Shown here: one piece after another, positions 7,862 through 15,092 of the stretch | How positions within the stretch are numbered: the first letter of the stretch is position 1 | How the letters are laid out: each line of letters starts with the position of its first letter | Origin: a virus | DNA length: 43,200 bases | IMG/VR virus record: IMGVR_UViG_3300035560_000001 | Location: 1-43,200 of that record | Strand: one strand, 5' to 3' | The notes under the pieces: generated by a model | The model's input: the letters and a program-made list of their open reading frames with translations, nothing else | What the model was told of the DNA's origin: nothing | Databases searched by the model: none | Program-made: the position numbers and the translations under genes

Positions 7862-9136
7862 ATGACACCAGCAGAAATTAGAGAATTCTTAGAGGGTAAG
7901 ATCGCGGAAATGAAGACGGCGCTAGAGGCTGATTTCAAGGGCAAGTTTGGCGATCCCGATCCTGATTACCAGAAAGATCTTGACGAGAAGATCGGAGATA
8001 TTCAGGATCTTCTCAAGGAACTGATGAAGCCGAAAGATGGCGTTCCCGGGGCAGTTGACGAGCAGGGTGATCCTTGGTGTGGGTATGACCCGCTCCTGGG
8101 CGGCGGCGATTATATGAAGGATATATATAACGCTGCATTGGGAACTCCATCAGACAAGCTCCTGAAGATCGTCAGCATCCAGGAAGAAAAGAACGTCAAG
8201 GCGGGCAAAGCCGCAGGAGACGGGCTTGAGGTTGACGATGCGGACTACGGCGGCTTCCTCGCTCCTGAAGCGTTTAGAATGTCGATATGGACGCCAACGC
8301 TTGAGCAGTCGAATCTCATGGATCGGGTTACGGTCCTGCCAGTCGCTGGGAATCAATCGGTAAGGCTGCCAGTGGTGAAGGATACGGATCACAGCGCCGG
8401 AACGGTCTACGGCGGGATCATCTTCTATGACGAGGGCGAGAATGATACTCTGACTGAGAGCCGTCCGAAGTTCGAGATGGTTGAATGGAACATGGGTATG
8501 CAGGCCGCTTTCGTCCACGCTTCAGACGCCATGATGAGGTTCACGCCCATAACTGCCGGGGCCATGCTGTCAACGCTCTATGCCGAGGCATTGGCATGGC
8601 GGATCGACTTCCTTCTGTTGAAGGGAACCGGAGCAGGACAACCGACTGGATTCCTGAATGCTGATGCAAAGGTCAGCCAGGCTAAGGAAACGGGACAGGC
8701 CGCAGATACTATCGAGTATGAAAACTTGATCAATATGTTTGCATTGGCCATCAATCCTGAAAGGACGATCTGGGCATATAATCAGACCTGCTTCCCGCAA
8801 CTTGCCAGTCTTGCTTTTGTGGTGGGAACCGGGGGAACGGCAATCAGCAAGGAAGAGGCTTTCCAGGGCAGACCTGACTTCAGAAACGAGCACATGAGCG
8901 TAATAGGCGATCTGAATGATATTGCTTTGCTAGATCCTTCAGAGTATATTGTCACAATCCCGGCGGGGATGACGGATGGAACGTGGGACACTTCGATCCA
9001 CTTCTCATTCGATACGGTCAAGACGTCATTCAGATCCGTGTTCTATATGGATGGCAAGATCAAGAGACGCTCGGCCCTGACTCCGAGATTCGGGGACGAC
9101 TTGGCTCCGGTGGTTACGCTTGCAGAAAGAGCATAA
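7862..9136 (+). CDS. Major capsid protein (HK97 fold)
   Basis: A 424-residue capsid subunit of the Phage_capsid family. Residues 1 to about 60 are strongly helical and charged, the delta (scaffold) domain removed by the prohead protease. The mature part begins around residues 115-130 (GGFLAPEAF, the typical N-arm) and contains the expected P-domain and A-domain blocks such as WRIDFLLLKGTGAGQPTGFL. The ribosome site GAGGTGAAAGGAA is very strong, fitting the high copy number. Hairpins lie on both sides of the gene (7766-7802 and 9139-9155). Confidence 0.97.
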   Translation: MTPAEIREFLEGKIAEMKTALEADFKGKFGDPDPDYQKDLDEKIGDIQDLLKELMKPKDGVPGAVDEQGDPWCGYDPLLGGGDYMKDIYNAALGTPSDKLLKIVSIQEEKNVKAGKAAGDGLEVDDADYGGFLAPEAFRMSIWTPTLEQSNLMDRVTVLPVAGNQSVRLPVVKDTDHSAGTVYGGIIFYDEGENDTLTESRPKFEMVEWNMGMQAAFVHASDAMMRFTPITAGAMLSTLYAEALAWRIDFLLLKGTGAGQPTGFLNADAKVSQAKETGQAADTIEYENLINMFALAINPERTIWAYNQTCFPQLASLAFVVGTGGTAISKEEAFQGRPDFRNEHMSVIGDLNDIALLDPSEYIVTIPAGMTDGTWDTSIHFSFDTVKTSFRSVFYMDGKIKRRSALTPRFGDDLAPVVTLAERA

Positions 9137-9138
9137 GC

Positions 9139-9155
9139 ATCCTGATATTCAGGAT
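9139..9155 (+). promoter_or_regulatory. Hairpin just after the capsid gene
   Basis: ATCCTGA (9139-9145) pairs perfectly with TCAGGAT (9149-9155) around a TAT loop, three bases after the capsid stop. There is no T run, so it is more likely a 3' mRNA stabiliser or pause than a full terminator. Confidence 0.5.
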
Positions 9156-9187
9156 TGACGATAACATTTAATTCGAGGTGATAAGTT

Positions 9188-9610
9188 ATGAGAGATCCAG
9201 GACGCGCATCGGGGCTGTTTTCCATAATCGGCCCTGCTGTTATAAACCCGGCGGCAGAGACGAGCACTGACGCCAGCGCCTATGTTGACATGAGCGGCTA
9301 TGAATTTGGAGAGATGCAGATCTCCGCCGTGTTGACAGATACCAAGACTGCCATCGCTCAACTGACGTGCGCTTCGGATGCAGCAGGAACGGGCAAGGCG
9401 GACGTGACCGGCAAGACGGTGACGCTCACTGGAGCGACGAGCGATCTTGAACAGGTGGGCAAGATACGATTCAACGTCCACGACCTGATCGGGATTGCCG
9501 CCACCAAATACTTCGTGGGTGTGGATATTACCACGAACCAGAACAGCGATTTGATCTGTGCCACTGCGCGACTCAGCGGAGCGGATTACCAGAGCGATCA
9601 ACTGCCATAA
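9188..9610 (+). CDS. Probable capsid decoration/head-associated protein
   Basis: A 140-residue beta-rich protein immediately downstream of the capsid gene with a strong CGAGGTGATAAGTT ribosome site. The sequence is rich in Ala, Thr and Asp with alternating hydrophobic residues and no enzymatic motif, as in small head-decoration or cement proteins. I do not recognise a named family. Position and composition support a virion structural role; decoration is inference. Confidence 0.6.
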   Translation: MRDPGRASGLFSIIGPAVINPAAETSTDASAYVDMSGYEFGEMQISAVLTDTKTAIAQLTCASDAAGTGKADVTGKTVTLTGATSDLEQVGKIRFNVHDLIGIAATKYFVGVDITTNQNSDLICATARLSGADYQSDQLP

Positions 9611-9619
9611 AACTGGGCA

Positions 9620-9664
9620 GGCGGCAGATGGGATCGTGAATAGCGATTCCTCCCATCTGCCGCC
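9620..9664 (+). promoter_or_regulatory. Perfect 14-bp intergenic hairpin
   Basis: GGCGGCAGATGGGA (9620-9633) is exactly complementary to TCCCATCTGCCGCC (9651-9664), with a 17-nt loop. It starts 10 nt after the stop at 9610 and ends 10 nt before the AGGGGG ribosome site of the next gene. There is no T tract, so partial attenuation, RNase processing or 3'-end protection is more likely than intrinsic termination. Confidence 0.7.
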
Positions 9665-9686
9665 GAGTCCACTCAGGGGGAATAGC

Positions 9687-9962
9687 ATGACGATCCAGAC
9701 CAGCGAGAAGGGTTTTGAGTATATCAATATCCAGGTAATAGACCCTGCTCCTAACGGATGGATGGGCCATAAGCCCGTCTATAAAGAGCAGGAAAAAGGC
9801 TATAAAGGCAAGCCAGAAATCGACTTTGACCAAACGCCTGTCTTGCCTATCGTCCGGCTTCAGGCGGAAAAAATGATCGCTCGCGGGCAGGCGGTCGAAG
9901 CGAAAACGAAAAAGGGCAGAGCGCCGTCTAACAAAAGGGCGACTGCCGCATCTAACAAGTAG
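9687..9962 (+). CDS. Small structural-operon protein with basic tail
   Basis: A 91-residue protein; the ATG at 9687 follows AGGGGGAATAGC, which fixes the start after the hairpin. The C-terminal third is strongly basic (KTKKGRAPSNKRATAASNK). The segment VRLQAEKMIARGQAVEAKTK resembles the C-terminal half of the next small protein (LLADAKKLIDAGKAEAVKE), so the two look like diverged relatives. Function unknown. Confidence 0.7.
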   Translation: MTIQTSEKGFEYINIQVIDPAPNGWMGHKPVYKEQEKGYKGKPEIDFDQTPVLPIVRLQAEKMIARGQAVEAKTKKGRAPSNKRATAASNK

Positions 9963-9971
9963 AGGTGAATC

Positions 9972-10133
9972 ATGAAAGAGAAAAAGGTCAAAGCCCCTGC
10001 TGTTGAGTTCGTAGAGGTCGAGATCGTCAATCAGAGACATGGTTCTCTGCCGGTCGGAATGCAGATTCCGATGCTCCTCGCGGATGCCAAAAAGCTGATC
10101 GATGCAGGGAAGGCGGAGGCGGTCAAGGAATAG
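9972..10133 (+). CDS. 53-residue protein, relative of upstream gene
   Basis: A short gene with a clear GAGGTGAATC ribosome site before the ATG. The product opens with MKEKKVKAPAVEFVEVEIVN and ends ADAKKLIDAGKAEAVKE, sharing the alpha-helical KxLIxxGxAxAV pattern with the preceding protein. The pair looks like a small duplication inside the head operon. Probably a minor structural or assembly protein, with no direct evidence of function. Confidence 0.65.
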   Translation: MKEKKVKAPAVEFVEVEIVNQRHGSLPVGMQIPMLLADAKKLIDAGKAEAVKE

Positions 10134-10192
10134 AACGGAAGCATTATAGCTGATTCCACAGTGAATAAACCCGAAAGGGATGGAGAGAGAAA

Positions 10193-11182
10193 ATGCCAAA
10201 AGCAGTAGGTGAAACAAAAATCGGCGTCCGGTGGGATGTAGCCGGACTGGAAAGGCAAATGGATTTTTACGGCAAGGCAAGCGGCAACTCCGTCATGACC
10301 ATAACCGATGGCGGGGTCATCATGCCAAACCCTTCGTACGGCGTTGATTACTACGTCAACGGAAACACGGGAGACGATACAAAGTCGGGGCGCGGTGGCT
10401 GGGGCAACGCCATGAAGACGCTGACTGTAGCTCTGGCTGCCAGCCATGCCAGCATAGCGTCAAGCCCGTTGGCCACAGGCGCAGGATGGGCAGCGCGTAA
10501 CCGTATCCACTGCGTTGGTGATGCGTTTACCGAGGATCTGGTCTTGCTGGCGCAAAAGACCGACATCATCGGCTATGGATCATATAACCAGTGGATGAAG
10601 GCTGGCGTCGTGGGAAAGCACGTTCCTATCAGCGCGACAGGCATTGGCGTGAGGTGGTTTAACTTCCATTTCAGAACCGCAACGGCGGGGGACATATTCA
10701 CGCTGGATGCCACGCAACGCGGGATCGAGTTCCATAACTGCACATTTGATGCCACGGCAGATTCGGGGAACAACACAGCGGCAATAATTGCAACGGCAGT
10801 ATGGTTCTTGAGGATATATAACTGTCAATTCGTTGGCCCGTTCTCCGATGCTGCTATCGAAATCGGAGCGGGGAATGCTCAGGGGCTGGACATACGCGGG
10901 AACTATATCGAGGGGGCGAACCAGGGCATCGACATCAACGGCTCGACTACTACCTCGCCAAATAAGGGCGTCATTCGCGAGAACGTCATCCACACATCAA
11001 CGGAGTGCATCAATGACGGCAATGACGTGATGGCAATTATAAACAACAACTGCACCACGCTCCAGGCTAAAGGCTCGGCAGGCGCAGGAGCTATAGTCGG
11101 CGACGAGTTCCTGTCATCCGGGAACAAGATCTCAGCCAGCGACTTAGCAAATGCCGACTGGCCCGCATTGGGTACTTTGTAA
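10193..11182 (+). CDS. Parallel beta-helix structural protein
   Basis: A 329-residue protein. Residues 44-75 (GVDYYVNGNTGDDTKSG, then GWGNAMKTL) match the entry segment common in pectin-lyase-like viral beta-helix proteins, followed by helix rungs: IEFHNCTFDAT, LRIYNCQFVG, LDIRGNYIEG and VIRENVIHT. Such folds occur in fibres, tailspikes and head decorations that bind or cut glycans. Here it lies in the head region, far from the tail tip genes. No catalytic triad is evident, so binding is more likely than depolymerisation. Ribosome site GGAGAGA. Confidence 0.8.
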   Translation: MPKAVGETKIGVRWDVAGLERQMDFYGKASGNSVMTITDGGVIMPNPSYGVDYYVNGNTGDDTKSGRGGWGNAMKTLTVALAASHASIASSPLATGAGWAARNRIHCVGDAFTEDLVLLAQKTDIIGYGSYNQWMKAGVVGKHVPISATGIGVRWFNFHFRTATAGDIFTLDATQRGIEFHNCTFDATADSGNNTAAIIATAVWFLRIYNCQFVGPFSDAAIEIGAGNAQGLDIRGNYIEGANQGIDINGSTTTSPNKGVIRENVIHTSTECINDGNDVMAIINNNCTTLQAKGSAGAGAIVGDEFLSSGNKISASDLANADWPALGTL

Positions 11183-11199
11183 GCTAAAAACTGGCACCA

Positions 11200-11230
11200 G
11201 CCACCGGCGCGGCATGTTCGCGCTGGTGGC
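11200..11230 (+). promoter_or_regulatory. 12-bp GC-rich intergenic hairpin
   Basis: GCCACCGGCGCG (11200-11211) pairs with CGCGCTGGTGGC (11219-11230), one G-U pair, loop of 7 nt. It starts 17 nt after the beta-helix gene and has no T tract. With the hairpin at 9620-9664 it brackets a three-gene unit, suggesting transcript segmentation or attenuation in the structural operon. Confidence 0.65.
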
Positions 11231-11254
11231 ATCAGCAGGAGAAGGTGAAGCTCG

Positions 11255-11461
11255 ATGCCGAATCACATCGATCTAAATAAGATACTGGCGGACATTCCAG
11301 CGCGAGCCACCGCGAAAACCGGAGATTTGGTCGCTCTGGCGGGTCAGGAACTCAAGATTGAATCCGCTCCCGATGGCCAGGAGATCAATTTGGGGATCGT
11401 GCCTCCCGGCAAAAAATGGATCACTTCTTATGTCGTTCACGTCGAGGAGGTTGATGCCTGA
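11255..11461 (+). CDS. Small hypothetical structural protein
   Basis: A 68-residue protein with an AGGAGAAGGTGAAG ribosome site and a one-base overlap with the next start. The second half (IESAPDGQEINLGIVPPGKKW) reads like a short beta domain. Probably a small virion component of the decoration island. Not recognised. Confidence 0.6.
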   Translation: MPNHIDLNKILADIPARATAKTGDLVALAGQELKIESAPDGQEINLGIVPPGKKWITSYVVHVEEVDA

Positions 11462-11874
11462 TGGCAAGCACAGCAGTAGTCACAGCTACTACTATAACAT
11501 CCATAAAGAAATATTCGATTCTCGTTACGGCCCACACTGACGGAGCAGTCGCCAATACGCTGAATGACACCGACGGCAACGCCATCAAGTTCGATGGTAT
11601 GCTCATGCGAGTCACCATCGTCCCGGGGACAGGCGGGGATGAGCCAGACGACAACTGGGTCATGGCGATCAACGATGACAATTCAGTTGACGTACTGGCA
11701 AATCAAGGTGCGGCTCTGGACGAATCGACTACTATCACCTTCTGTCCAGGGGTGCGGTTGGACGATGACAGCATCGAGTCGGTCGTTCCCATAGCGGTCG
11801 TGGGCGAATTGGATCTGGCGGGATCGGGCATGGGAAGTGCGAATATAGCTACAATCGTTTTATATTTTAGCTGA
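11461..11874 (+). CDS. Beta-rich virion protein, unknown
   Basis: A 137-residue protein rich in Thr, Val and Asp with alternating beta-strand pattern, coupled to the previous gene by TGATG. The segment MLMRVTIVPGTGGDEPDDNW and a hydrophobic C terminus suggest a small jelly-roll or beta-sandwich. It lies between a beta-helix and a LamG protein, so a head fibre or collar role is plausible but unproved. Confidence 0.6.
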   Translation: MASTAVVTATTITSIKKYSILVTAHTDGAVANTLNDTDGNAIKFDGMLMRVTIVPGTGGDEPDDNWVMAINDDNSVDVLANQGAALDESTTITFCPGVRLDDDSIESVVPIAVVGELDLAGSGMGSANIATIVLYFS

Positions 11875-11880
11875 GGAATT

Positions 11881-12639
11881 ATGGGCGCACGAATATACAC
11901 AACGAGGCGTACTATCATCAGCCGAGGCGCAGTGGACGCCTATGCTGATATTGATGGCGACTCGCAGTACTTCTATCGGAGTGATGCCGACTTTCCAGAG
12001 AGTGGCATCATTGGGGCTACCGATCTGACGGTTCAGATGTGGATAAATACAAGTGGTCTGGATGCTCATCAAGGGATTCTGTCAAAGTGGGAAGATAGTC
12101 TCGACAAGCGCATGTATGCCATGGAGTTGCGAACATCTGGGGAATTCAATTTCTATACCTCTTCTGATGGCACTGCGGGAACCCAACGTAACAGGATGAG
12201 TACTAATGCCGGTATTGTTCCGGGAAGATGGTATCACATTGCTGTAGCATACGATGCAAGCGAAGGGGCATGTACTTTCTATAAAGATGGTGTTGCTCTT
12301 ACTGATAGCGGTGCGCCATTAAATACATCAATAGCTGATAAAACTCCTACTTTCGCGGTAGGGCAGTTTGTCATAACTCGTTTTTTCAGCGGCAAGATTT
12401 TCAATGTTGCTTTGTTTGATGACAAGCGGACGGCCGGAGAGATTCTGGCATCCGCTAACGACCGGCAGATCGACCTATCGGCAGAGGCCAATCTCGTCGG
12501 TCAGTGGATGTTTAATGAGGCTGCGAATGCGGCAGCTATCGACAACACGCAGGGGGACGCTGACAGGGATTTGATCCCCTATGACGGCGGAGATGTTACA
12601 TTCGGAAATTGTGGCAGGACTGCCGGGCTTTTATGGTAA
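11881..12639 (+). CDS. LamG/concanavalin-like lectin domain protein
   Basis: A 252-residue protein with a clear Laminin_G_3-type fold: LTVQMWINTSG, then GRWYHIAVAYD, CTFYKDGVALTDSG, FSGKIFNVALFDDKR and VGQWMFNEAA. These strands make a jelly-roll used by phages to bind carbohydrate or protein ligands. A short N-terminal piece (about 40 residues) may anchor it to the virion. A second LamG protein lies at 14325. No enzymatic residues are evident. Confidence 0.85.
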   Translation: MGARIYTTRRTIISRGAVDAYADIDGDSQYFYRSDADFPESGIIGATDLTVQMWINTSGLDAHQGILSKWEDSLDKRMYAMELRTSGEFNFYTSSDGTAGTQRNRMSTNAGIVPGRWYHIAVAYDASEGACTFYKDGVALTDSGAPLNTSIADKTPTFAVGQFVITRFFSGKIFNVALFDDKRTAGEILASANDRQIDLSAEANLVGQWMFNEAANAAAIDNTQGDADRDLIPYDGGDVTFGNCGRTAGLLW

Positions 12640-12648
12640 GGAAGATCT

Positions 12649-13404
12649 ATGACATTGATGACGAACATCAGCAAGCATATCGGGACGGCTGCGGAGCGAG
12701 CGGCAATGTCTACCACTGGACTCGCGGCGGGGTCGCTCTTTGAGGAAACGGATACGGGATTCACATATACCTATGATGGCACAACATGGGCGCTGTCTGC
12801 CGCTCCTATCCAGGGCATCAATATCACTGACCCGGCAGATATAACCCGGCAAGCTAAATTTGATAACCTGTTCAAGGTCCCTATAGCGATTACGGTTTCG
12901 CATCATGAGATACACGAGGGCGACTCGTTTACCTGTAATGCCATTGATTTAACCCTTGCCAGTGCCGCGACCATGAGCCTTGCCTTCAAGACGCCATCAG
13001 GCACAAAGCGCGCCCACGTCATCCATCGTTTTATCACGCTTACGGGGGGACATGTTGAGATCATAGAAGGGCCTACATGGACAAATCAAACGGGAACGAA
13101 GCAGCCTATTTATAACCGGAAACGCGAGGCGAGCATGGGCAGTTCGGGCATGTTAGAAGATCAGGCGCAGGCGGGATTCGTGGCAAGCGACAACATGATC
13201 CTTGAGCCAGGGAGTATCAGTGGGGGAACGGTGATCCATACTTCGTATGCCTTTGGACGGAAAAACCAATTCACCGGGGCCAGTAGAGAGACAGACGAGA
13301 TTTTACTCAAGCCTGCTACGCAATATGTTTACAAGTTTACGTCAGACGCCGCAGACAATAGCGCGCACATGATACTTGATTGGTACGAACATCAGGACGA
13401 ATGA
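12649..13404 (+). CDS. Virion structural protein with fibre-type N-terminal module
   Basis: A 251-residue protein beginning with a short module often seen in phage fibre-like proteins (AAERAAMSTTGLAAGSLFEETDTGFTY is the region; key pattern is a hydrophilic start followed by TYDGTTWAL). The remaining 190 residues are beta-rich (ITVSHHEIHEGDSF, MSLAFKTPSGTKRAHV) and may be a receptor- or sugar-binding head. Exact family unknown. Ribosome site AAGGAAG. Confidence 0.65.
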   Translation: MTLMTNISKHIGTAAERAAMSTTGLAAGSLFEETDTGFTYTYDGTTWALSAAPIQGINITDPADITRQAKFDNLFKVPIAITVSHHEIHEGDSFTCNAIDLTLASAATMSLAFKTPSGTKRAHVIHRFITLTGGHVEIIEGPTWTNQTGTKQPIYNRKREASMGSSGMLEDQAQAGFVASDNMILEPGSISGGTVIHTSYAFGRKNQFTGASRETDEILLKPATQYVYKFTSDAADNSAHMILDWYEHQDE

Positions 13405-13416
13405 TAGGAGATCGAT

Positions 13417-13707
13417 ATGGCATTACAGACGCCAGTGATAACGTGTAGCGACGTCATGGTTCCGCAGAAGGACTTGTATAGCATTACGTTTTTGATGGTT
13501 GTTGCAGATGACGATAGTAACTTCGACGGAATAACTATGACCAAATCAATATACGTTCGTCCCGGTGATGATGTTGGCGATAAGGTAGCCCCGGTTATCA
13601 AAGCATTTCAAAAAAAGGTAGATGACTATCAGGCGGCTGTAGCGATTCAAGGAACGCAGGCAATGACTGATGCTATCGTAGCTATTGGAAGCGGGGTGAG
13701 TGTATAA
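13417..13707 (+). CDS. Small structural-island protein
   Basis: A 96-residue protein with ribosome site TAGGAG and a TAATG overlap into the next gene. It starts as beta strands (YSITFLMVVADDDSNFDGI) and ends as a helix (KVAPVIKAFQKKVDDYQAAV). No family is recognised. It is probably a partner of the 205-residue protein translated right behind it. Confidence 0.6.
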   Translation: MALQTPVITCSDVMVPQKDLYSITFLMVVADDDSNFDGITMTKSIYVRPGDDVGDKVAPVIKAFQKKVDDYQAAVAIQGTQAMTDAIVAIGSGVSV

Positions 13708-14324
13708 TGGCATTGACCAAAGCCCAAAACGTATTTCAGGATTGGAACGCAGTTGCTCAGAATACTATCGAGGAGTCAGCGGAGCGAGATATTTCAGGAG
13801 CTTATGTTGCCGGGCTAACGATTCAGGCCGGACTTGATACAACGACCGCTCATACAGGGACGAAGTTTATAGTTCAAGTCAATTTCAATGGCTCTGATGA
13901 TGAAGACTGGGTTGACTGGGCGGAATTCGTAGACTTAATCGGAACGGCATTGACCGAACCTATTGCTGATAATCCTCTTGCGGCTGGTTCAGGTGCGTGT
14001 GCTGCGGCAGATACAGCAGGCTTTGAGACCTATGGCGATGGTATAGACGAGATTCCTGGCTGGCTACTGATTGAAAATGGCACATTAGCCAATAGCGAAC
14101 TTGTCTATCAGATTGCATTTGTAACCGATACAAGTATAACATGGGCTGGAGTAACGAAAAATGCTCATGTACAGAATACGCTGCTTTATAATATCGCCAT
14201 ATCCAAGTACGTTTCATTGCCTATGGAGGCAAACCGTGTGAGAGTGATAGTAAATAACACCTATGATGCCGATGGCTCTACATTGAACTATCGCGTCCTG
14301 ACTGGCGAAGTAACTGGAGTATAA
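13707..14324 (+). CDS. Beta-rich virion protein, unknown
   Basis: A 205-residue acidic protein with many Thr, Asn and Asp residues and beta-strand alternation (TKFIVQVNFNGSDDEDW, NRVRVIVNNTYDADGS). It is coupled to the previous gene by a one-base overlap. The general look is that of capsid-fibre or decoration subunits. No catalytic motif or known domain is identifiable by eye. Confidence 0.6.
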   Translation: MALTKAQNVFQDWNAVAQNTIEESAERDISGAYVAGLTIQAGLDTTTAHTGTKFIVQVNFNGSDDEDWVDWAEFVDLIGTALTEPIADNPLAAGSGACAAADTAGFETYGDGIDEIPGWLLIENGTLANSELVYQIAFVTDTSITWAGVTKNAHVQNTLLYNIAISKYVSLPMEANRVRVIVNNTYDADGSTLNYRVLTGEVTGV

Positions 14325-15080
14325 ATGTCTATCATCCAAATCCCCTGGCATCAGAAGCCGCCATTAGGCGTCCCATTGCGGAAAGGCCACTGGTCTACTG
14401 ACGGCATGGTGGCTCATTACGCGCTCAACGAAGCTGGCGGCGATATAGCCTACGACTCTGGCGAGGGGAATCATGGGGCATTGGTTGGGCCGCCTACATG
14501 GGAGCGCGGAGGGTTACAATTCGGTGGTATAGCTAGTGGCGAATATGTAAATCTTGGGAGTCCCGCATCCCTTGATATTGACTGGCAGAATTTAACTGCT
14601 GCTGTATTACTCAAGCTAGACTCGGTTGCGGCTGATTATCGCATTATTGATGCTAATTGGGCCGCAAATGGTAGTTGGACGCTTTGGCTTGATAATGGTC
14701 AGCCCCGGTTCTCAATGAGAAATACTGGTGGAACTATTGTGACAGTAGCGCAAGGAACGTCTATTAGCCTAACTGAACCGACACATCTGGCGGCAACTTT
14801 CGATGGGGCTATTATGAGGCTCTATGTAAATGGCAATTTGGTTGATAGCGATACCCATTCGGGTACATTCAACAATGCTGTACCGATTGAGATTTCCAGT
14901 GCCGTAGCGGCTGAATTCCTCGGTCGCATAGATCAAGTTTCCATCCACAACAGTACTTTGGTGGCGAGTGAGAGCCAGCAGTTGGCGATGAATCCCAACA
15001 TCGTCTATGAGCCGAGGCTGTTGCCAATTTCGGTTGCGGCTCCGGCGGAAGAATTCATACCGCAAGTGATAATGATATAA
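14325..15080 (+). CDS. LamG-type lectin domain protein (second copy)
   Basis: A 251-residue protein with a LamG/concanavalin-like core: MVAHYALNEAGGDIAYDSGEG, then LTAAVLLKLDS, THLAATFDGAIMRLYVNG and FLGRIDQVSIHNSTL. The C terminus (PNIVYEPRLLPISV) resembles the short tails with which many phage LamG proteins end. It is related in fold, not closely in sequence, to the protein at 11881. A role in binding host or environmental glycans is inferred. Confidence 0.85.
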   Translation: MSIIQIPWHQKPPLGVPLRKGHWSTDGMVAHYALNEAGGDIAYDSGEGNHGALVGPPTWERGGLQFGGIASGEYVNLGSPASLDIDWQNLTAAVLLKLDSVAADYRIIDANWAANGSWTLWLDNGQPRFSMRNTGGTIVTVAQGTSISLTEPTHLAATFDGAIMRLYVNGNLVDSDTHSGTFNNAVPIEISSAVAAEFLGRIDQVSIHNSTLVASESQQLAMNPNIVYEPRLLPISVAAPAEEFIPQVIMI

Positions 15081-15092
15081 TGGTGACTCAAA

